Shown here: piece after piece, positions 53,185 through 63,221 of the stretch
How the letters are laid out: every line of letters begins with the position of its first letter
How positions within the stretch are numbered: position 1 is the stretch's first letter
Source: Candidatus Eisenbacteria bacterium
Lineage (GTDB): Bacteria; Eisenbacteria; RBG-16-71-46; CAIMUX01; JAHJDP01
Direction of reading: 5' to 3'
Assembly: GCA_018831195.1 (NCBI GenBank)
Contig: JAHJDP010000107.1
Location: forward strand, 37,123-101,122
DNA length: 64,000 bases
The notes under the pieces: generated by a model
What the model was told of the DNA's origin: nothing
Seen by the model: the letters and a program-made list of their open reading frames with translations, nothing else
Database searches by the model: none
Position numbers and translations under genes: made by a program

Positions 53185-54415
53185 GGTACCGGAGCACGGG
53201 AGGCTCCCCCTTCGTAATTGTCGCCTCTGTTATAAGACAGCTCTCGACGTCATTGCGGGAGGGGAGATCGTACATAATATTGAGCATCGCCACCTCCATG
53301 ACGGCCCGGAGCCCACGCGCTCCAGTCCCCCGTTTATTCGAGATCTTCGTCACCGCCCGCAGCGCCGCCTTATCAAACTCGAGACGGACATCTTCCATAT
53401 CGAAGAACTTCTGATACTGCTTTACGATAGCGTTCTTCGGCTCGGTAAGGATCTTCAGAAGCGCATCTTCGTCGAGATCGGTCAGCGAGGCCAGAACCGG
53501 CAATCGGCCGACCAGCTCTGGAATGAGACCGTATTTGAGAAGATCTTCCGGCTCCAATTTCGCGTAGATTTCGCCCAGTCCCATTTTTTTGCGGCTTTGA
53601 TGCTCGGCCCCGAATCCGATGGCCGTTTTCCCGATACGGGATTCAATAATCTTGTCGACACCCCCAAAGGCGCCGCCGCAAATGAAGAGGATATTCTTTG
53701 TGTTCACTTCGATATATTTCTGCTGCGGGTGCTTGCGGCCCCCCTGCGGCGGGACGTTGGCAACAGTCCCCTCCAGCATTTTCAAAAGGGCCTGTTGGAC
53801 ACCCTCCCCAGAGACATCGCGCGTGATCGAGGGATTCTCACTCTTGCGGGAGATCTTGTCGATTTCATCCACATAGACAATGCCGTGCTCGGCGTTGACC
53901 AGGTTGAAATCAGCCGCCTGGAGGAGACGGACAAGAATATTCTCAACATCCTCCCCGACATATCCGGCCTCGGTGAGAGAGGTCGCATCAATCATGGCAA
54001 AAGGAACTTTGAGGGATCTGGCGAGCGTGCGGGCTAACAAGGTCTTTCCGCAACCGGTCGGACCGACGAGCAGGATATTGCTCTTCTCAAGTTCAACATC
54101 CGGCAAACTGCCGGGTCCTGACTGGAAGACTCGCTTGTAGTGATTGTAGACGGCGACAGAGAGTGTCTTTTTCGCATGTTCCTGCCCGATGACATAGTCG
54201 TCGAGAATCGCTTTGATCTCTGCGGGCTTGGGTAAAGATTCACGGGGCATTGGCAGCCCCTGATCGGGCTCACCTTCGAGGATATCGTTGCAAAGCCGGA
54301 CACATTCGCTGCAGATATAGACGGAGGGTCCCGAAACCAGCCGGGCTACCTCCTCCTGTCCCCTTCCACAGAAGGAGCAGCGAATGGGATGAGGAGAACT
54401 GATCCGTTTCTTCAT
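53159..54415 (-). CDS. clpX: ATP-dependent Clp protease ATP-binding subunit ClpX
   Basis: ClpX unfolds substrates and feeds them to ClpP. The 418 residues have the N-terminal C4 zinc domain (CSFCGRG ... ICSECVRLC), Walker [14 protein letters not shown], Walker [11 protein letters not shown], the GYVGED pore loop, the RKHP region, a C-terminal sensor-2 [10 protein letters not shown], and the ClpP-contact loop as IGFGAE. ATG 54415. The 3' end overlaps lon by 26 bases. Order tig-clpP-clpX-lon is the classic arrangement. Confidence 0.97.
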   Translation of the reverse strand: MKKRISSPHPIRCSFCGRGQEEVARLVSGPSVYICSECVRLCNDILEGEPDQGLPMPRESLPKPAEIKAILDDYVIGQEHAKKTLSVAVYNHYKRVFQSGPGSLPDVELEKSNILLVGPTGCGKTLLARTLARSLKVPFAMIDATSLTEAGYVGEDVENILVRLLQAADFNLVNAEHGIVYVDEIDKISRKSENPSITRDVSGEGVQQALLKMLEGTVANVPPQGGRKHPQQKYIEVNTKNILFICGGAFGGVDKIIESRIGKTAIGFGAEHQSRKKMGLGEIYAKLEPEDLLKYGLIPELVGRLPVLASLTDLDEDALLKILTEPKNAIVKQYQKFFDMEDVRLEFDKAALRAVTKISNKRGTGARGLRAVMEVAMLNIMYDLPSRNDVESCLITEATITKGEPPVLRYREASKKEA

Positions 54416-54485
54416 TTCCTCTCCAAACTTGACGTTAAGCCATCCAAACCCACCGACAAACCACCCTCAAAATCTTCGGCCGGTA

Positions 54486-55070
54486 CTAGCTCTTCTTCAC
54501 AATCACCTCGTCGATTATTCCATATTCTTTGGCTTCATCGGCTGAAAGGAAGAAGTTGCGGTCCGTGTCTTTTTTAATGATATCTATTGGTTGCCCTGTA
54601 TGAGTTGCGAGGACCTCCTGAATCTGCTCGCGGAGTTTCAGGATCTCCTTTGTGTAAATCGCCAGATCGGTAGCCTGTCCCCGGCTGCCGCCCATGGGCT
54701 GATGAATCATGACCCGGGCATGGGGCAATGCTGATCTCTTGCCCGCGGCACCAGCCGCCAGCAGGAGAGCCGCCATAGAGGAAGCCTGCCCGATACAGGT
54801 CGAGGCAACATCAGGCCGAACGAATTGCATCGTGTCGTAAATGGCCATGCCGGCTGAAACAACACCCCCGGGAGAGTTGATGTAGAGGTGGATGTCGCGA
54901 TCCGGATCCTCGGCCTCGAGAAATAGCAATTGAGCGATGATCAGGTTGGCGGAGACATCATCAATGATCCCTCCGATGAAGATGATCCGATCCTTGAGAA
55001 GCCTTGAAAAGATATCGTAAGCCCGCTCTCCTCGGCTCGACTGTTCCACCACGATGGGAACCAGGGCCAT
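54486..55070 (-). CDS. clpP: ATP-dependent Clp protease proteolytic subunit ClpP
   Basis: The 194-residue serine peptidase forms the double-ring chamber used by ClpX. Active-site residues are visible: Ser in [12 protein letters not shown] (commonly GQAASMGA), His in [10 protein letters not shown], and Asp in [17 protein letters not shown] 55070 has AAGGAGG five bases upstream and gives the family N-terminus ([20 protein letters not shown]); the frame is open a few codons further but without a better site. It lies 56 bases after tig and 70 before clpX. Confidence 0.97.
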   Translation of the reverse strand: MALVPIVVEQSSRGERAYDIFSRLLKDRIIFIGGIIDDVSANLIIAQLLFLEAEDPDRDIHLYINSPGGVVSAGMAIYDTMQFVRPDVASTCIGQASSMAALLLAAGAAGKRSALPHARVMIHQPMGGSRGQATDLAIYTKEILKLREQIQEVLATHTGQPIDIIKKDTDRNFFLSADEAKEYGIIDEVIVKKS

Positions 55071-55126
55071 AACTTCCTCCTTCATCAATACCGGGGCGTC
55101 GCGCGGTGCGGCGGACGGGGATTCTC

Positions 55127-56437
55127 TCAGGGGAGAATAATGCCGCCTTTGGACCGCTTTTCACCCTTCTGCTCATTCTGAACGAATTGGTGAACCTTTA
55201 TTTTCTTGAGCAGGAAATCGATGGTTTTTCGTTCCATAATATTATCCTGCATCCGAACCAGATCCTCGGACTTGAGAATCGAGCTTCGGAGCTTGGCCAG
55301 GGGAATCCCTGTTTGCCGCACAAGAGCCTCCAACCGCTCGTTCAGATCCTCTTCCGTGACTTTGATTCCCTCGCACTTCGCAACCGAGGTCAGTAGAATC
55401 TGGCGTCTCTGGGTCCGCTCAACCATTGGCCTAACCCGGCCTTCCACATCTTCCGATGAGATGGGTCGCCCTTCTTTCTCGCTTCGTTCCCGAACCGAGT
55501 CCAACCCCCTCTGGACCATTCCAGGGGTGAGTGGCAAGGGATTCAGTTGGATCAACCGGTCCATCAAGGATTCTTCCAACCGGGCCTGGGATCTGGCTTC
55601 AGCGTCGGCTTCCAGCCGCTCCCGGATCTTTTCTCGTAACCCGGCAAGATCCAGCCCAGGATCCACCTCTCGAGCAAAATCATCGTCAAGTGGCTTGAGC
55701 TTCTTTTCCTGAATCTCTTTGGCCAGTAGCCGGTAACGACGTTTTTGTCCCCGAAGGCTCTCCTCCGAATAATCTTTGGGGTACTCAACTTCAATAAAGC
55801 GCTCCTCACCAGCGCTGAGTCCCACCGAGGCTTCCTTGAATTCCTTCAGAAGATTCTCGCCGCCCACCTCCATTTGGATCTCCTGCCGTTCCATTTTTGC
55901 CATTCTCTGACCATGGACATCCACCGGCTCCAAATCCGCCTTGAGTATATCTCCTTTAATAGATTGACGTTCAGCCGGAACCAGGTCAGCTCGACTCTCC
56001 CTGATTTCAGCAAGGGCGGCTTCAATCTGTTCGGCCGTCGTTTGAGGAATTTCCTGTTCCAACTCGATCTCGTCTATACCCTTCACCTCGATCTCCGGCC
56101 AGATTTCCATCGTGACCTGGAAGCTCATCGGTTCATTGGGTTCGAATTTGAGATCCTCTATCTTAGGATCTCCTATCGGATCCAGCTCGGCCTCTTTGAC
56201 CGCCTCTTCGATCGCCTTCGGTACCAATTGGTTCACGAGATCACTTTGGATCGTGGAGCCGAATCGAGCCCGAATGAGGCTCTGTGGGGCCTTCCCGGGA
56301 CGGAATCCGGGGATCTTCAGTTCCCGTCGTAGCCGGTTGACGGCATCCGCGTATTCCTTCTCAACACGTTCGACAGGCACCGTGATGTGCAAGGTCTTTT
56401 GCCAGGTCCCGGTATCTTTGACATCAACCTGGATCAT
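55127..56437 (-). CDS. tig: Trigger factor
   Basis: Trigger factor is the ribosome-bound chaperone at the peptide exit. The 436 residues show the N-terminal ribosome-binding domain with the signature GFRPGKAP, a middle peptidyl-prolyl isomerase-like region ([20 protein letters not shown] ... [18 protein letters not shown]) that is poorly conserved, and a helical C-terminal domain ([20 protein letters not shown]). ATG 56437 has GGGAGGATG immediately upstream. It follows tRNA-Leu by 87 bases on the same strand, so the two may share the promoter at 56626. Confidence 0.95.
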   Translation of the reverse strand: MIQVDVKDTGTWQKTLHITVPVERVEKEYADAVNRLRRELKIPGFRPGKAPQSLIRARFGSTIQSDLVNQLVPKAIEEAVKEAELDPIGDPKIEDLKFEPNEPMSFQVTMEIWPEIEVKGIDEIELEQEIPQTTAEQIEAALAEIRESRADLVPAERQSIKGDILKADLEPVDVHGQRMAKMERQEIQMEVGGENLLKEFKEASVGLSAGEERFIEVEYPKDYSEESLRGQKRRYRLLAKEIQEKKLKPLDDDFAREVDPGLDLAGLREKIRERLEADAEARSQARLEESLMDRLIQLNPLPLTPGMVQRGLDSVRERSEKEGRPISSEDVEGRVRPMVERTQRRQILLTSVAKCEGIKVTEEDLNERLEALVRQTGIPLAKLRSSILKSEDLVRMQDNIMERKTIDFLLKKIKVHQFVQNEQKGEKRSKGGIILP

Positions 56438-56524
56438 TCATCCTCCCAACTCTAATGATTCATGGAGAAACATCCGCCCCGGCGGTCCGGATTGGGTACT
56501 CCCCGATCGAGGCGAACACAACGG

Positions 56525-56608
<84 letters not shown>

Positions 56609-56625
56609 CAGGTCTCTTTAATCCG

Positions 56626-56654
56626 AGTATAGAACCCCGATTCCAAGGTGTCTA
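56626..56654 (-). promoter_or_regulatory. Sigma70-type promoter of tRNA-Leu (and probably tig)
   Basis: Minus strand: -35 TAGACA (56654-56649), 17-base spacer, -10 TATACT (56631-56626). Both boxes miss the consensus by one or two bases. The start would lie about ten bases before the mature tRNA 5' end. It overlaps the short gap after the enoyl-CoA hydratase stop. Confidence 0.65.
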
Positions 56655-56673
56655 TGCACGGCGCCTTTTCTTA

Positions 56674-57456
56674 TCAGCACCCTTTGAATACCGCTTTTCT
56701 CTTCTCCAGAAAAGCCGTTGTTCCCTCTTTCATATCTTCCGTCGCCGCTAACAGACCAAAAAGATTGGCCTCGAGATAGCAACCCTCCGTAAAAGAGATT
56801 TCCAGGCCGCGGTGAACCGCCTCCATGGCATAACGAACGGCCAGGGGACCCCTTGAGGCGATCTTCAACGCCATCTCCTTCGTCGCTTCGAGGAGTTGAT
56901 CCGGCGGAGCGACCAGATTGACCAGACCGAATTCCAACGCCTGCTGGGCCTTGATAGGCTCCCCCAACAATATCATCGCCAGAGCCCGCCCCTTACCCAC
57001 AACGCGGGGCAACCGCTGTGTGCCGGCATAGCCGGGGATAAGACCGAGGGTCACTTCCGGCAACCCCAACCGCGCCGTTTCACTGGCCACACGCAGTGTA
57101 CAAGAGAGAGCGATTTCGCAACCCCCGCCCAGGGCATAACCGTTCACAGCCGCAATGACCGGTTTTCCGAGATGCTCAATGATGTCACACAAGACTTGCC
57201 CGCGGTGGGAAAGCTCCTTGGCTTTCTGTGCGTTGAGTTCCGATAGTTCTTTGATGTCGGCGCCGGCGATAAAGGCCTTATCTCCTGCTCCGGTAAGGAT
57301 CACGACCAAGACCTCATCATCTTCGCCCAGTTGCCTGAAGAGATCCTTCAACTCGCGAATGGACTGGGCATTCAGGGCATTGAGCTTATCCGGACGATTT
57401 ATGGTCACAATGGCCAATGGCGCTTCTTTTTTAAGTATGACGGTTTCCCAACTCAT
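56674..57456 (-). CDS. Enoyl-CoA hydratase/isomerase family protein
   Basis: The 260-residue crotonase-fold enzyme would hydrate enoyl-CoA. It has VTINRPDKLNALNAQSI at the N-terminus, the oxyanion-hole segment AFIAGADIKEL, and the catalytic glutamates in GYALGGGCEIALSC and GLPEVTLGLIPGYAGTQRLPR. Both glutamates of true hydratases are present, so hydratase (crotonase) rather than isomerase activity is likely. ATG 57456 has GAGGAGG as ribosome site. With the propionyl-CoA genes further right it may serve acyl-CoA breakdown, but it is on the opposite strand. The 195 bases upstream show no clear gene. Confidence 0.9.
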   Translation of the reverse strand: MSWETVILKKEAPLAIVTINRPDKLNALNAQSIRELKDLFRQLGEDDEVLVVILTGAGDKAFIAGADIKELSELNAQKAKELSHRGQVLCDIIEHLGKPVIAAVNGYALGGGCEIALSCTLRVASETARLGLPEVTLGLIPGYAGTQRLPRVVGKGRALAMILLGEPIKAQQALEFGLVNLVAPPDQLLEATKEMALKIASRGPLAVRYAMEAVHRGLEISFTEGCYLEANLFGLLAATEDMKEGTTAFLEKRKAVFKGC

Positions 57457-57651
57457 TTTTCCTCCTCGGCTCTTTAGAATGCCGCACTTTAAATTTTCTG
57501 GTTCGGCCCGGCTCCCCGCTCCGTAACCTCAACGAGCCCCTTACCCAACGGATGCCGTCGCCGGATCCATGACCGACGCCTGCCAAGGTGGATTATGCCG
57601 CCCCAAAATGCCGGATGGAACCACTCTCAACATTAAAAATCCTCCAGATCC

Positions 57652-58434
57652 CTACGCTTCAGGTGTTGCGGATTCCCGTTCTAAAAGAAGCGTGAGCCAG
57701 TAGGGCCTCCGCCGACTGATGAGTTTGTTCACCCCATCGCAGAAGAAGGAAATGGGGCTGTAGGAACTCCTCGGGAATTCAGTGCTCCGACAACGCGGGC
57801 ACATGACGGTGCGGCCCTTCGGGACCTGGAACCATCGCCGACCCCATCTTCTCTTTATCTTGAGGAGCGGCAGCGGGTAATTTCTGACGAACATTCCTCC
57901 GACACGGCTGCCGCGTATCCGATATCCTTCAAAAAGAACCGCCAGCGACTTTCGAGAAAAGGCGCGATGATGATGAGAGGCATTAAAAATAGTTGAACAA
58001 ACAGGGCACTTTAATTCATTAAGATGGATATTTTCATTATTGGGGACAGAGACAAGAATATACTCCAGATCGAGCCGAAGAATCTCTTTTACAGTTTTGT
58101 ACAAGTCGTCATCTTCGAGGTGCTCCAACAACTCACTGCAGAGAAGAAGATCAAAGCCTCCCGAACGAAGCGGGAGATCGGCCGAAGAGGCGCAAATCTT
58201 CGGAACTTGTACAAAACCCAAGCCCGAACGACTAAAATCAATCCCGGTCATTTTATAATCATGGGCAAGAATATTTGTGACCACCCCGTTGCCGCACCCC
58301 AAATCAAGGATCCGGGAAACTCCGCACGGAATCATAACCCGGAATTGTTGTATCTTTCCCTTTACAGCGGGAGTCAATGTAAAAGTGTCCCAGGTCTCAG
58401 GATTTTCAAAAAACTCTTGATCGGAGTGACTCAT
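57652..58434 (-). CDS. SAM-dependent methyltransferase with two CxxC pairs
   Basis: A 260-residue class I methyltransferase: motif I ILDLGCGNGVVTNILA, strand 2 acidic end MTGIDFSRSG, ICASSADLPLRSGGFDLLLCSELLEHL. The second half carries two CxxC pairs (KCPVCSTIF and MCPRCRSTEF) separated by about 70 residues, which could form one zinc site; the first is followed by NASHHHRAFS. Zinc-carrying type 11 methyltransferases often sit in surface glycan or natural-product loci. It lies six bases after the next methyltransferase gene, so the two are likely cotranscribed. Substrate unknown. Confidence 0.8.
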   Translation of the reverse strand: MSHSDQEFFENPETWDTFTLTPAVKGKIQQFRVMIPCGVSRILDLGCGNGVVTNILAHDYKMTGIDFSRSGLGFVQVPKICASSADLPLRSGGFDLLLCSELLEHLEDDDLYKTVKEILRLDLEYILVSVPNNENIHLNELKCPVCSTIFNASHHHRAFSRKSLAVLFEGYRIRGSRVGGMFVRNYPLPLLKIKRRWGRRWFQVPKGRTVMCPRCRSTEFPRSSYSPISFFCDGVNKLISRRRPYWLTLLLERESATPEA

Positions 58435-58440
58435 ATCAAT

Positions 58441-59268
58441 TCACACACAGTCCACTCCCGCCCCGAAAACAAGAATAGCGGTATCTGCCGTGTACATTTT
58501 CTTTTTTTTACGGAACTGCTCCGGCTCGAGATTTTTAATAAAAACCGAAGCAAGAAGCGGAGCAAATGGCTGAAAAAAAATCCTTCTCAAAACCCATGGA
58601 ATCTTTTGATTCCCAAAGATAAGATTGTGAGCATTGAATCCCGGCTCTCCTATATATTCAGTCTTAACCAGTTCGTGTTTGCAATATCGCACAATCCGAT
58701 CGTGAAGGTTCTTATCGTTATAATACCGCATATAAAATTGTTTCTTCGGCATATCCCCCTTTATATAGACCTGGGAACGGTAGTAACGGGGTTCATCTCT
58801 CCATGGATCATAGGGCACGGAAATGACCAATCGGCCGGCCTGATCCAAAACACGGGCTAACTCGCCCACAGCGTGTGATTCATCCGGGATATGTTCGAGA
58901 ACACTGATCACGGAAATTTTATTAAAGAAACCATCGTCAAAAGGGAGGTCCGCCGCATCCTTCTCCAGAAAATTCAATCGCCCTTCCGCAACGAGCCGTC
59001 TTGTCGCCGGCACACGATCCGCCATTTTGAGCTGAGCCGCGGCAAAGCCCGGCTCCGGATCGGCCGCCCAGACCCGGCACCCGTACCGCAGCGCCAGAAT
59101 CTGCGCAATCGGTGAAAAACGGGTTCCAATGTCGAGGAGCCTGTCTTCCGGACGGAGGTCCAGAGCGCGCACGACAGCCGGATATTCGGCGCACCGGGCA
59201 TAGGGCACTCCCCTTGAGAAGGCAGCAGGACCCTGCCGGAGGAGGTACTTATAGTATTCGAGGAGCAT
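58441..59268 (-). CDS. SAM-dependent class I methyltransferase
   Basis: A 275-residue protein with a methyltransferase core: LLDIGTRFSPIAQILALRYG (motif I variant, GTRFS in place of GCGxG), strand 2 VWAADPEPGF, then FLEKDAADLPFDDGFFNKISVISVLEHI and the post-motif ELARVLDQAGRLVISVPYDPW. The C-terminal 90 residues (YYRSQVYIKGDMPKKQFYMRYYND) are not recognised. The altered glycine loop may weaken SAM binding but the fold looks intact. ATG 59268 with AGGATCT just before it is chosen over a TTG at 59289. It forms a pair with the gene at 57652, head of a two-gene unit divergent from the carboxylase genes. Confidence 0.78.
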   Translation of the reverse strand: MLLEYYKYLLRQGPAAFSRGVPYARCAEYPAVVRALDLRPEDRLLDIGTRFSPIAQILALRYGCRVWAADPEPGFAAAQLKMADRVPATRRLVAEGRLNFLEKDAADLPFDDGFFNKISVISVLEHIPDESHAVGELARVLDQAGRLVISVPYDPWRDEPRYYRSQVYIKGDMPKKQFYMRYYNDKNLHDRIVRYCKHELVKTEYIGEPGFNAHNLIFGNQKIPWVLRRIFFQPFAPLLASVFIKNLEPEQFRKKKKMYTADTAILVFGAGVDCV

Positions 59269-59396
59269 AGATCCTGCCACCGATCCCAATGCGGTCCCAA
59301 ACCGCGACCTTAATGAGGATAAATTCGAGTCTCTTGAGACTACACTCTTGGACCAGCCTCCACAATCCCTTTGGCCGTGGATCCCCAGTGGGTCCC

Positions 59397-59424
59397 TTGA
59401 CCCTTTCCCCGATGCTGATAGGAT
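59397..59424 (+). promoter_or_regulatory. Candidate promoter of the carboxylase-mutase operon
   Basis: Plus strand: -35 TTGACC (59397-59402), 16-base spacer, -10 TAGGAT (59419-59424). It leaves a leader of about 105 bases before GTG 59539. The 270-base divergent gap also holds two small palindromes near 59291-59341 (for example AGTCTC-TT-GAGACT) that could be regulator sites. Confidence 0.5.
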
Positions 59425-59538
59425 AGCAAGGGTTGGGATTCTGAGGGGATGGGATTCTGGACGAGGGACCTTGAGACGTCTTTCTGCAAAACTCCCACAG
59501 AACGAACGATGATCGCAAACTGAATTGAGGAGGTTAGA

Positions 59539-61104
59539 GTGCCGTCTGAAAAGCGGAAGACCGATCCAAAGATTACAAAGCTGCGCCGACTAAAAAGCAA
59601 AGCGGAACAAGGCGGCGGAGTCGCACGGATTCAGAAGATACATGATCAGGGCCGGATGACAGCGAGAGAACGCGTCGCAGCCTTGGTTGATCCCGGAAGT
59701 TTTGAAGAAATGGGTGTTTTTGTAACACATCGTTGTGTCGATTTCGGAATGCGATCCAAGAAAATTGTCGGTGACGGTGTGATATCAGGATTCGGGCGCA
59801 TCAATGGACGACCAACATATATCTTTTCACAGGATTTCACTGTATTCGGCGGCACTCTTTCCGAGTCAAACGCAAAGAAGATTTGCAACATCATGGATCA
59901 GGCGGTGCAAAACGGCTGTCCGGTTATCGGCTTAAACGATTCCGGAGGCGCCCGCATACAGGAGGGGGTGTTGAGTCTTGGCGGCTACGCTGATGTTTTC
60001 TTGAGAAATACCCTCGCCTCCGGCGTCATACCCCAAATTTCCGCCGTTTTCGGCCCTTGCGCGGGTGGAGCGGTCTACAGCCCGGCCATCACCGATTTCA
60101 TCCTCATGATTAAAGAAACGAGCCATATGTTTGTCACAGGGCCGGATGTCATCAAAGCCGTGACCAACGAAGTTGTAAGTTTTGAGGATTTGGGTGGCGC
60201 AATGTCCCACGCATCAAGGAGCGGAGTCGCACATTTTGCAACTGAAGATGATTTAGATTGCATAGAGACCATCAAGAGACTTCATTCATACCTTCCACAA
60301 AACAATATCGAAAACCCGCCGCATGTCGCGCCAAAAGACCGGCCCGATCGGATGGATGAAAATCTGGACACCATCGTCCCGATGGAACCCAACAAACCGT
60401 ACGATATGAAAGAGGTTGTGCGAAAGATCGTTGATGACGGCGAGTTTTTTGAAGTCCACGAGCATTTTGCCCAAAATATCATCGTCGGATTCGCCCGGTT
60501 GGATGGCGATACTGTCGGCATCGTCGGCAATCAACCAAAGATCCTTGCGGGCGTATTGGATATCAACTCATCCGTCAAAGCCGCACGATTCGTCCGATTC
60601 TGTGACGCTTTTAACATTCCACTGGTCACTTTTGAAGATGTCCCCGGATTCCTTCCCGGAACGGCACAGGAATGGGGAGGTATTATCAAAGAAGGCGCAA
60701 AACTCCTCTACGCATTTTGTGAAGCCACGGTGCCGAAACTCACTGTGATCACCCGCAAGGCTTACGGCGGCGCCTATGATGTTATGTCATCCAAGCATAT
60801 TCGCGCCGATTACAATGTAGGTTGGCCTTCCACGGAACTCGCCGTGATGGGAGCCGGCGGCGCGGTCAATATTATTTTCCGGAAACAAATCAAAGAATCG
60901 AAAAATCCGGCGGCCGAACAGGCGAAACAGGTGAAAAATTACAATGAGACATTCGCCAATCCTTACATCGCAGCCGGTTTGGGGTATCTGGATGATGTCA
61001 TCGAGCCCAGGGAAACCCGTCCGAAATTAATCCGGGCCCTCGCCGTCCTAAAAACCAAAAGGCAAAAGAACCCGCCGAAGAAACACGGGAACATCCCACT
61101 TTGA
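59539..61104 (+). CDS. pccB: Acyl-CoA carboxylase, carboxyltransferase (beta) subunit, propionyl-CoA type
   Basis: The subunit transfers carboxyl from carboxybiotin to an acyl-CoA, here most likely propionyl-CoA. The 521 residues form the two crotonase-like halves: [65 protein letters not shown] in the first; [42 protein letters not shown] and [14 protein letters not shown] in the second. GTG 59539 is the start, with GAGGAGG eight bases upstream. Propionyl-CoA preference is inferred from the methylmalonyl-CoA mutase in the same operon. Confidence 0.93.
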   Translation: MPSEKRKTDPKITKLRRLKSKAEQGGGVARIQKIHDQGRMTARERVAALVDPGSFEEMGVFVTHRCVDFGMRSKKIVGDGVISGFGRINGRPTYIFSQDFTVFGGTLSESNAKKICNIMDQAVQNGCPVIGLNDSGGARIQEGVLSLGGYADVFLRNTLASGVIPQISAVFGPCAGGAVYSPAITDFILMIKETSHMFVTGPDVIKAVTNEVVSFEDLGGAMSHASRSGVAHFATEDDLDCIETIKRLHSYLPQNNIENPPHVAPKDRPDRMDENLDTIVPMEPNKPYDMKEVVRKIVDDGEFFEVHEHFAQNIIVGFARLDGDTVGIVGNQPKILAGVLDINSSVKAARFVRFCDAFNIPLVTFEDVPGFLPGTAQEWGGIIKEGAKLLYAFCEATVPKLTVITRKAYGGAYDVMSSKHIRADYNVGWPSTELAVMGAGGAVNIIFRKQIKESKNPAAEQAKQVKNYNETFANPYIAAGLGYLDDVIEPRETRPKLIRALAVLKTKRQKNPPKKHGNIPL

Positions 61105-61142
61105 ACCTTATCCATCCGAGGAGATAAACGGAGACCCTTTTC

Positions 61143-62651
61143 ATGTCCAAGATTCCAAAGAAAGTACTCGTTGCAAACCGCGGTGAGATCGCTGTTCGCA
61201 TTCTCCGAGGTATAAAGGAGATGGGTTGGACCGGTGTCGCCGTTTACTCCGAGGCGGATCGAGGCTCTCTGCATGTGCGCCTGGCCGATGAAGCCTATCT
61301 GATCGGCGCACCTGCACCAGTGGATAGTTATCTCAACATTGAATCCTTACTGGAAACGGCGCGCAAATCCCGGGCCGGTTATCTCCATCCCGGTTATGGA
61401 TTCCTGGCTGAGAACGCCGGTTTCGCCGAAGCGGTGACCCGGGCGGGTCTACGCTTCATCGGACCATCGGCCGAGGCTATCGCCTCGATGGGGAACAAGG
61501 TCGAAGCGAGAGAGATGGCGATAAAGGCCGGAGTGCCTGTGACACCGGGCACCGATGCCCTTCCCATGACGGGACCCAAAGCCCTCAAGGAAGCGCATCG
61601 ATTGGGTTATCCCATTTTGGTCAAGGCCGCCTTCGGGGGAGGCGGGCGCGGGATGCGTGTTTGCAGAAGCGATGAAGATCTTGATTCGGCGATTGAAACA
61701 GCACACTCCGAAGCAGAGCGCGCGTTTGGCGATGGGACCCTCTTCCTTGAAAAATGGCTCGAAACCTCCCGGCACATTGAAGTGCAGATCATGGCGGATG
61801 ACCATGGCCATGTTGTGGCCATGGGAGAGCGGGAGTGTTCCATACAACGCCGTCATCAGAAGCTGATAGAGGAAACGCCCTCGATGGCGGTCAATGAAAC
61901 CCTCCGAACACAAATGATGGAGGCCGCCGTAAAGCTGGCTAAGGCGATCGGCTATTCAGGAGCGGGCACGGTGGAATTCCTGCTCGATTCCGACGGATCG
62001 TTCTATTTCCTCGAGATGAACACGCGACTGCAGGTCGAGCATCCCGTGACGGAGATGGTCACCGGATTCGATCTTGTTAAAGCCCAGTTGATAGCGGCCG
62101 AGGGCAAGAAGCTTCCCTGGGGTCAAAAGGATATACGGCCGCGCGGTCATGCAATCGAGGCGCGGATTTGCGCTGAAGATCCCTTCCGGGATTTCGCCCC
62201 GCAGGCCGGCTTCCTCTCTCATCTACGTCTCTCATCCGGGCCGGGCCTACGGAATGATATGGGCTTCACATCCTTCAGCGAGGTTCCTATTTATTATGAC
62301 TCTCTCATGGGAAAGGTCATCGCCTGGGGTTGCGACCGCGAAGAAGCCAGGATCCGTCTTCTTCGAGCCCTCGGCGAGATGATCGTCGCCGGCGTCTTGA
62401 CAAATATTCCCTTTCACAAATGGTGTCTGTCCCATCGACGATTCATTGCAGGTGACTTATCGACCCGATTCGTGGATGAAGAGTACAAACCCGAACTATT
62501 CGAAGACACAAAAGATGAAACTTCTTTGGCCATTGCCGCCGTCCTCGCCGCTGAAAAGGAGCGGTATTTAACCTTCAGCACATCACATCCGGTTTCACAC
62601 CCCCCAAGTCCATGGGCTCTCGCGAGTCGTCCGGGCCGGGGTGAAGCATAA
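61143..62651 (+). CDS. pccA: Biotin carboxylase subunit of acyl-CoA carboxylase
   Basis: This subunit carboxylates biotin with ATP and bicarbonate. The 502 residues show KVLVANRGEIAVRILRGIKEMG, HPGYGFLAENAGFAEAV, the ATP-grasp glycine loop KAAFGGGGRGMRV, GERECSIQRRHQKLIEETPS, and FLEMNTRLQVEHPVTEMVTG. The last stretch of about 50 residues is not conserved. It has no biotin domain of its own; the carrier is the next gene, 15 bases on. ATG 61143 follows GGAG at a distance of ten bases. AccC of fatty-acid synthesis is an alternative, but the operon favours propionyl-CoA carboxylase. Confidence 0.92.
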   Translation: MSKIPKKVLVANRGEIAVRILRGIKEMGWTGVAVYSEADRGSLHVRLADEAYLIGAPAPVDSYLNIESLLETARKSRAGYLHPGYGFLAENAGFAEAVTRAGLRFIGPSAEAIASMGNKVEAREMAIKAGVPVTPGTDALPMTGPKALKEAHRLGYPILVKAAFGGGGRGMRVCRSDEDLDSAIETAHSEAERAFGDGTLFLEKWLETSRHIEVQIMADDHGHVVAMGERECSIQRRHQKLIEETPSMAVNETLRTQMMEAAVKLAKAIGYSGAGTVEFLLDSDGSFYFLEMNTRLQVEHPVTEMVTGFDLVKAQLIAAEGKKLPWGQKDIRPRGHAIEARICAEDPFRDFAPQAGFLSHLRLSSGPGLRNDMGFTSFSEVPIYYDSLMGKVIAWGCDREEARIRLLRALGEMIVAGVLTNIPFHKWCLSHRRFIAGDLSTRFVDEEYKPELFEDTKDETSLAIAAVLAAEKERYLTFSTSHPVSHPPSPWALASRPGRGEA

Positions 62652-62666
62652 AGGGAGATTATCTTA

Positions 62667-63188
62667 ATGGGTCGCCGCAGTTATATTGTTCAACTCGATT
62701 CAAAACCGGTTTCTCTTGTCGTTGAGGATGACGGCCCGGAATTGAAGATCCATATCAACAGCAGGGTGATTCGTGTGGATCAAGCCCATACCGACGCCAA
62801 TGGCGCCCAACACCTTCTATTGAACGGCGTGGGGCGGGAAATCATTCTCAATCGAACCGGGCCCCGATCTTACCGCCTGGTTTCATCATCCGTCGAGTAT
62901 AAGGCGGAGGTTCAGGATGCCTGGCTCAGCAAATTCAACCGGGCGCAAAAGAGCACGGGACGGGCGAAACAACAGACCATTCGCGCTCCGATCCCCGGCA
63001 CCATTGTGCGCATCGCCGTGCAACCCGGCGATGCGGTCGAACTGGACGACCCCCTGGTGATCCTCGAGGCGATGAAGATGCAGAATGAAATCCTCAGCCC
63101 CTATCAAGGGGTCGTAACGGCTGTGGAGGTCAGTGAGGGACAATCCGTCCTCGGTGAGGAACCGCTGATCCTTCTATCCTTGGAATGA
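62667..63188 (+). CDS. Biotin carboxyl carrier protein subunit
   Basis: A 173-residue carrier. The C-terminal 75 residues are a biotinyl domain: IRAPIPGTIVRIAVQPGDAV, the biotin-acceptor motif LEAMKMQNEI, and VTAVEVSEGQSVLGEEPLILL. The N-terminal part (YIVQLDSKPVSLVVEDDG) resembles the docking region that ties the carrier to the carboxylase core in propionyl-CoA type enzymes. ATG 62667 follows AGGGAG. It completes the three-part carboxylase with its two upstream neighbours. Confidence 0.9.
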   Translation: MGRRSYIVQLDSKPVSLVVEDDGPELKIHINSRVIRVDQAHTDANGAQHLLLNGVGREIILNRTGPRSYRLVSSSVEYKAEVQDAWLSKFNRAQKSTGRAKQQTIRAPIPGTIVRIAVQPGDAVELDDPLVILEAMKMQNEILSPYQGVVTAVEVSEGQSVLGEEPLILLSLE

Positions 63189-63221
63189 TGCCACGCCTCT
63201 AATTAAGGGAGACGAATCACT

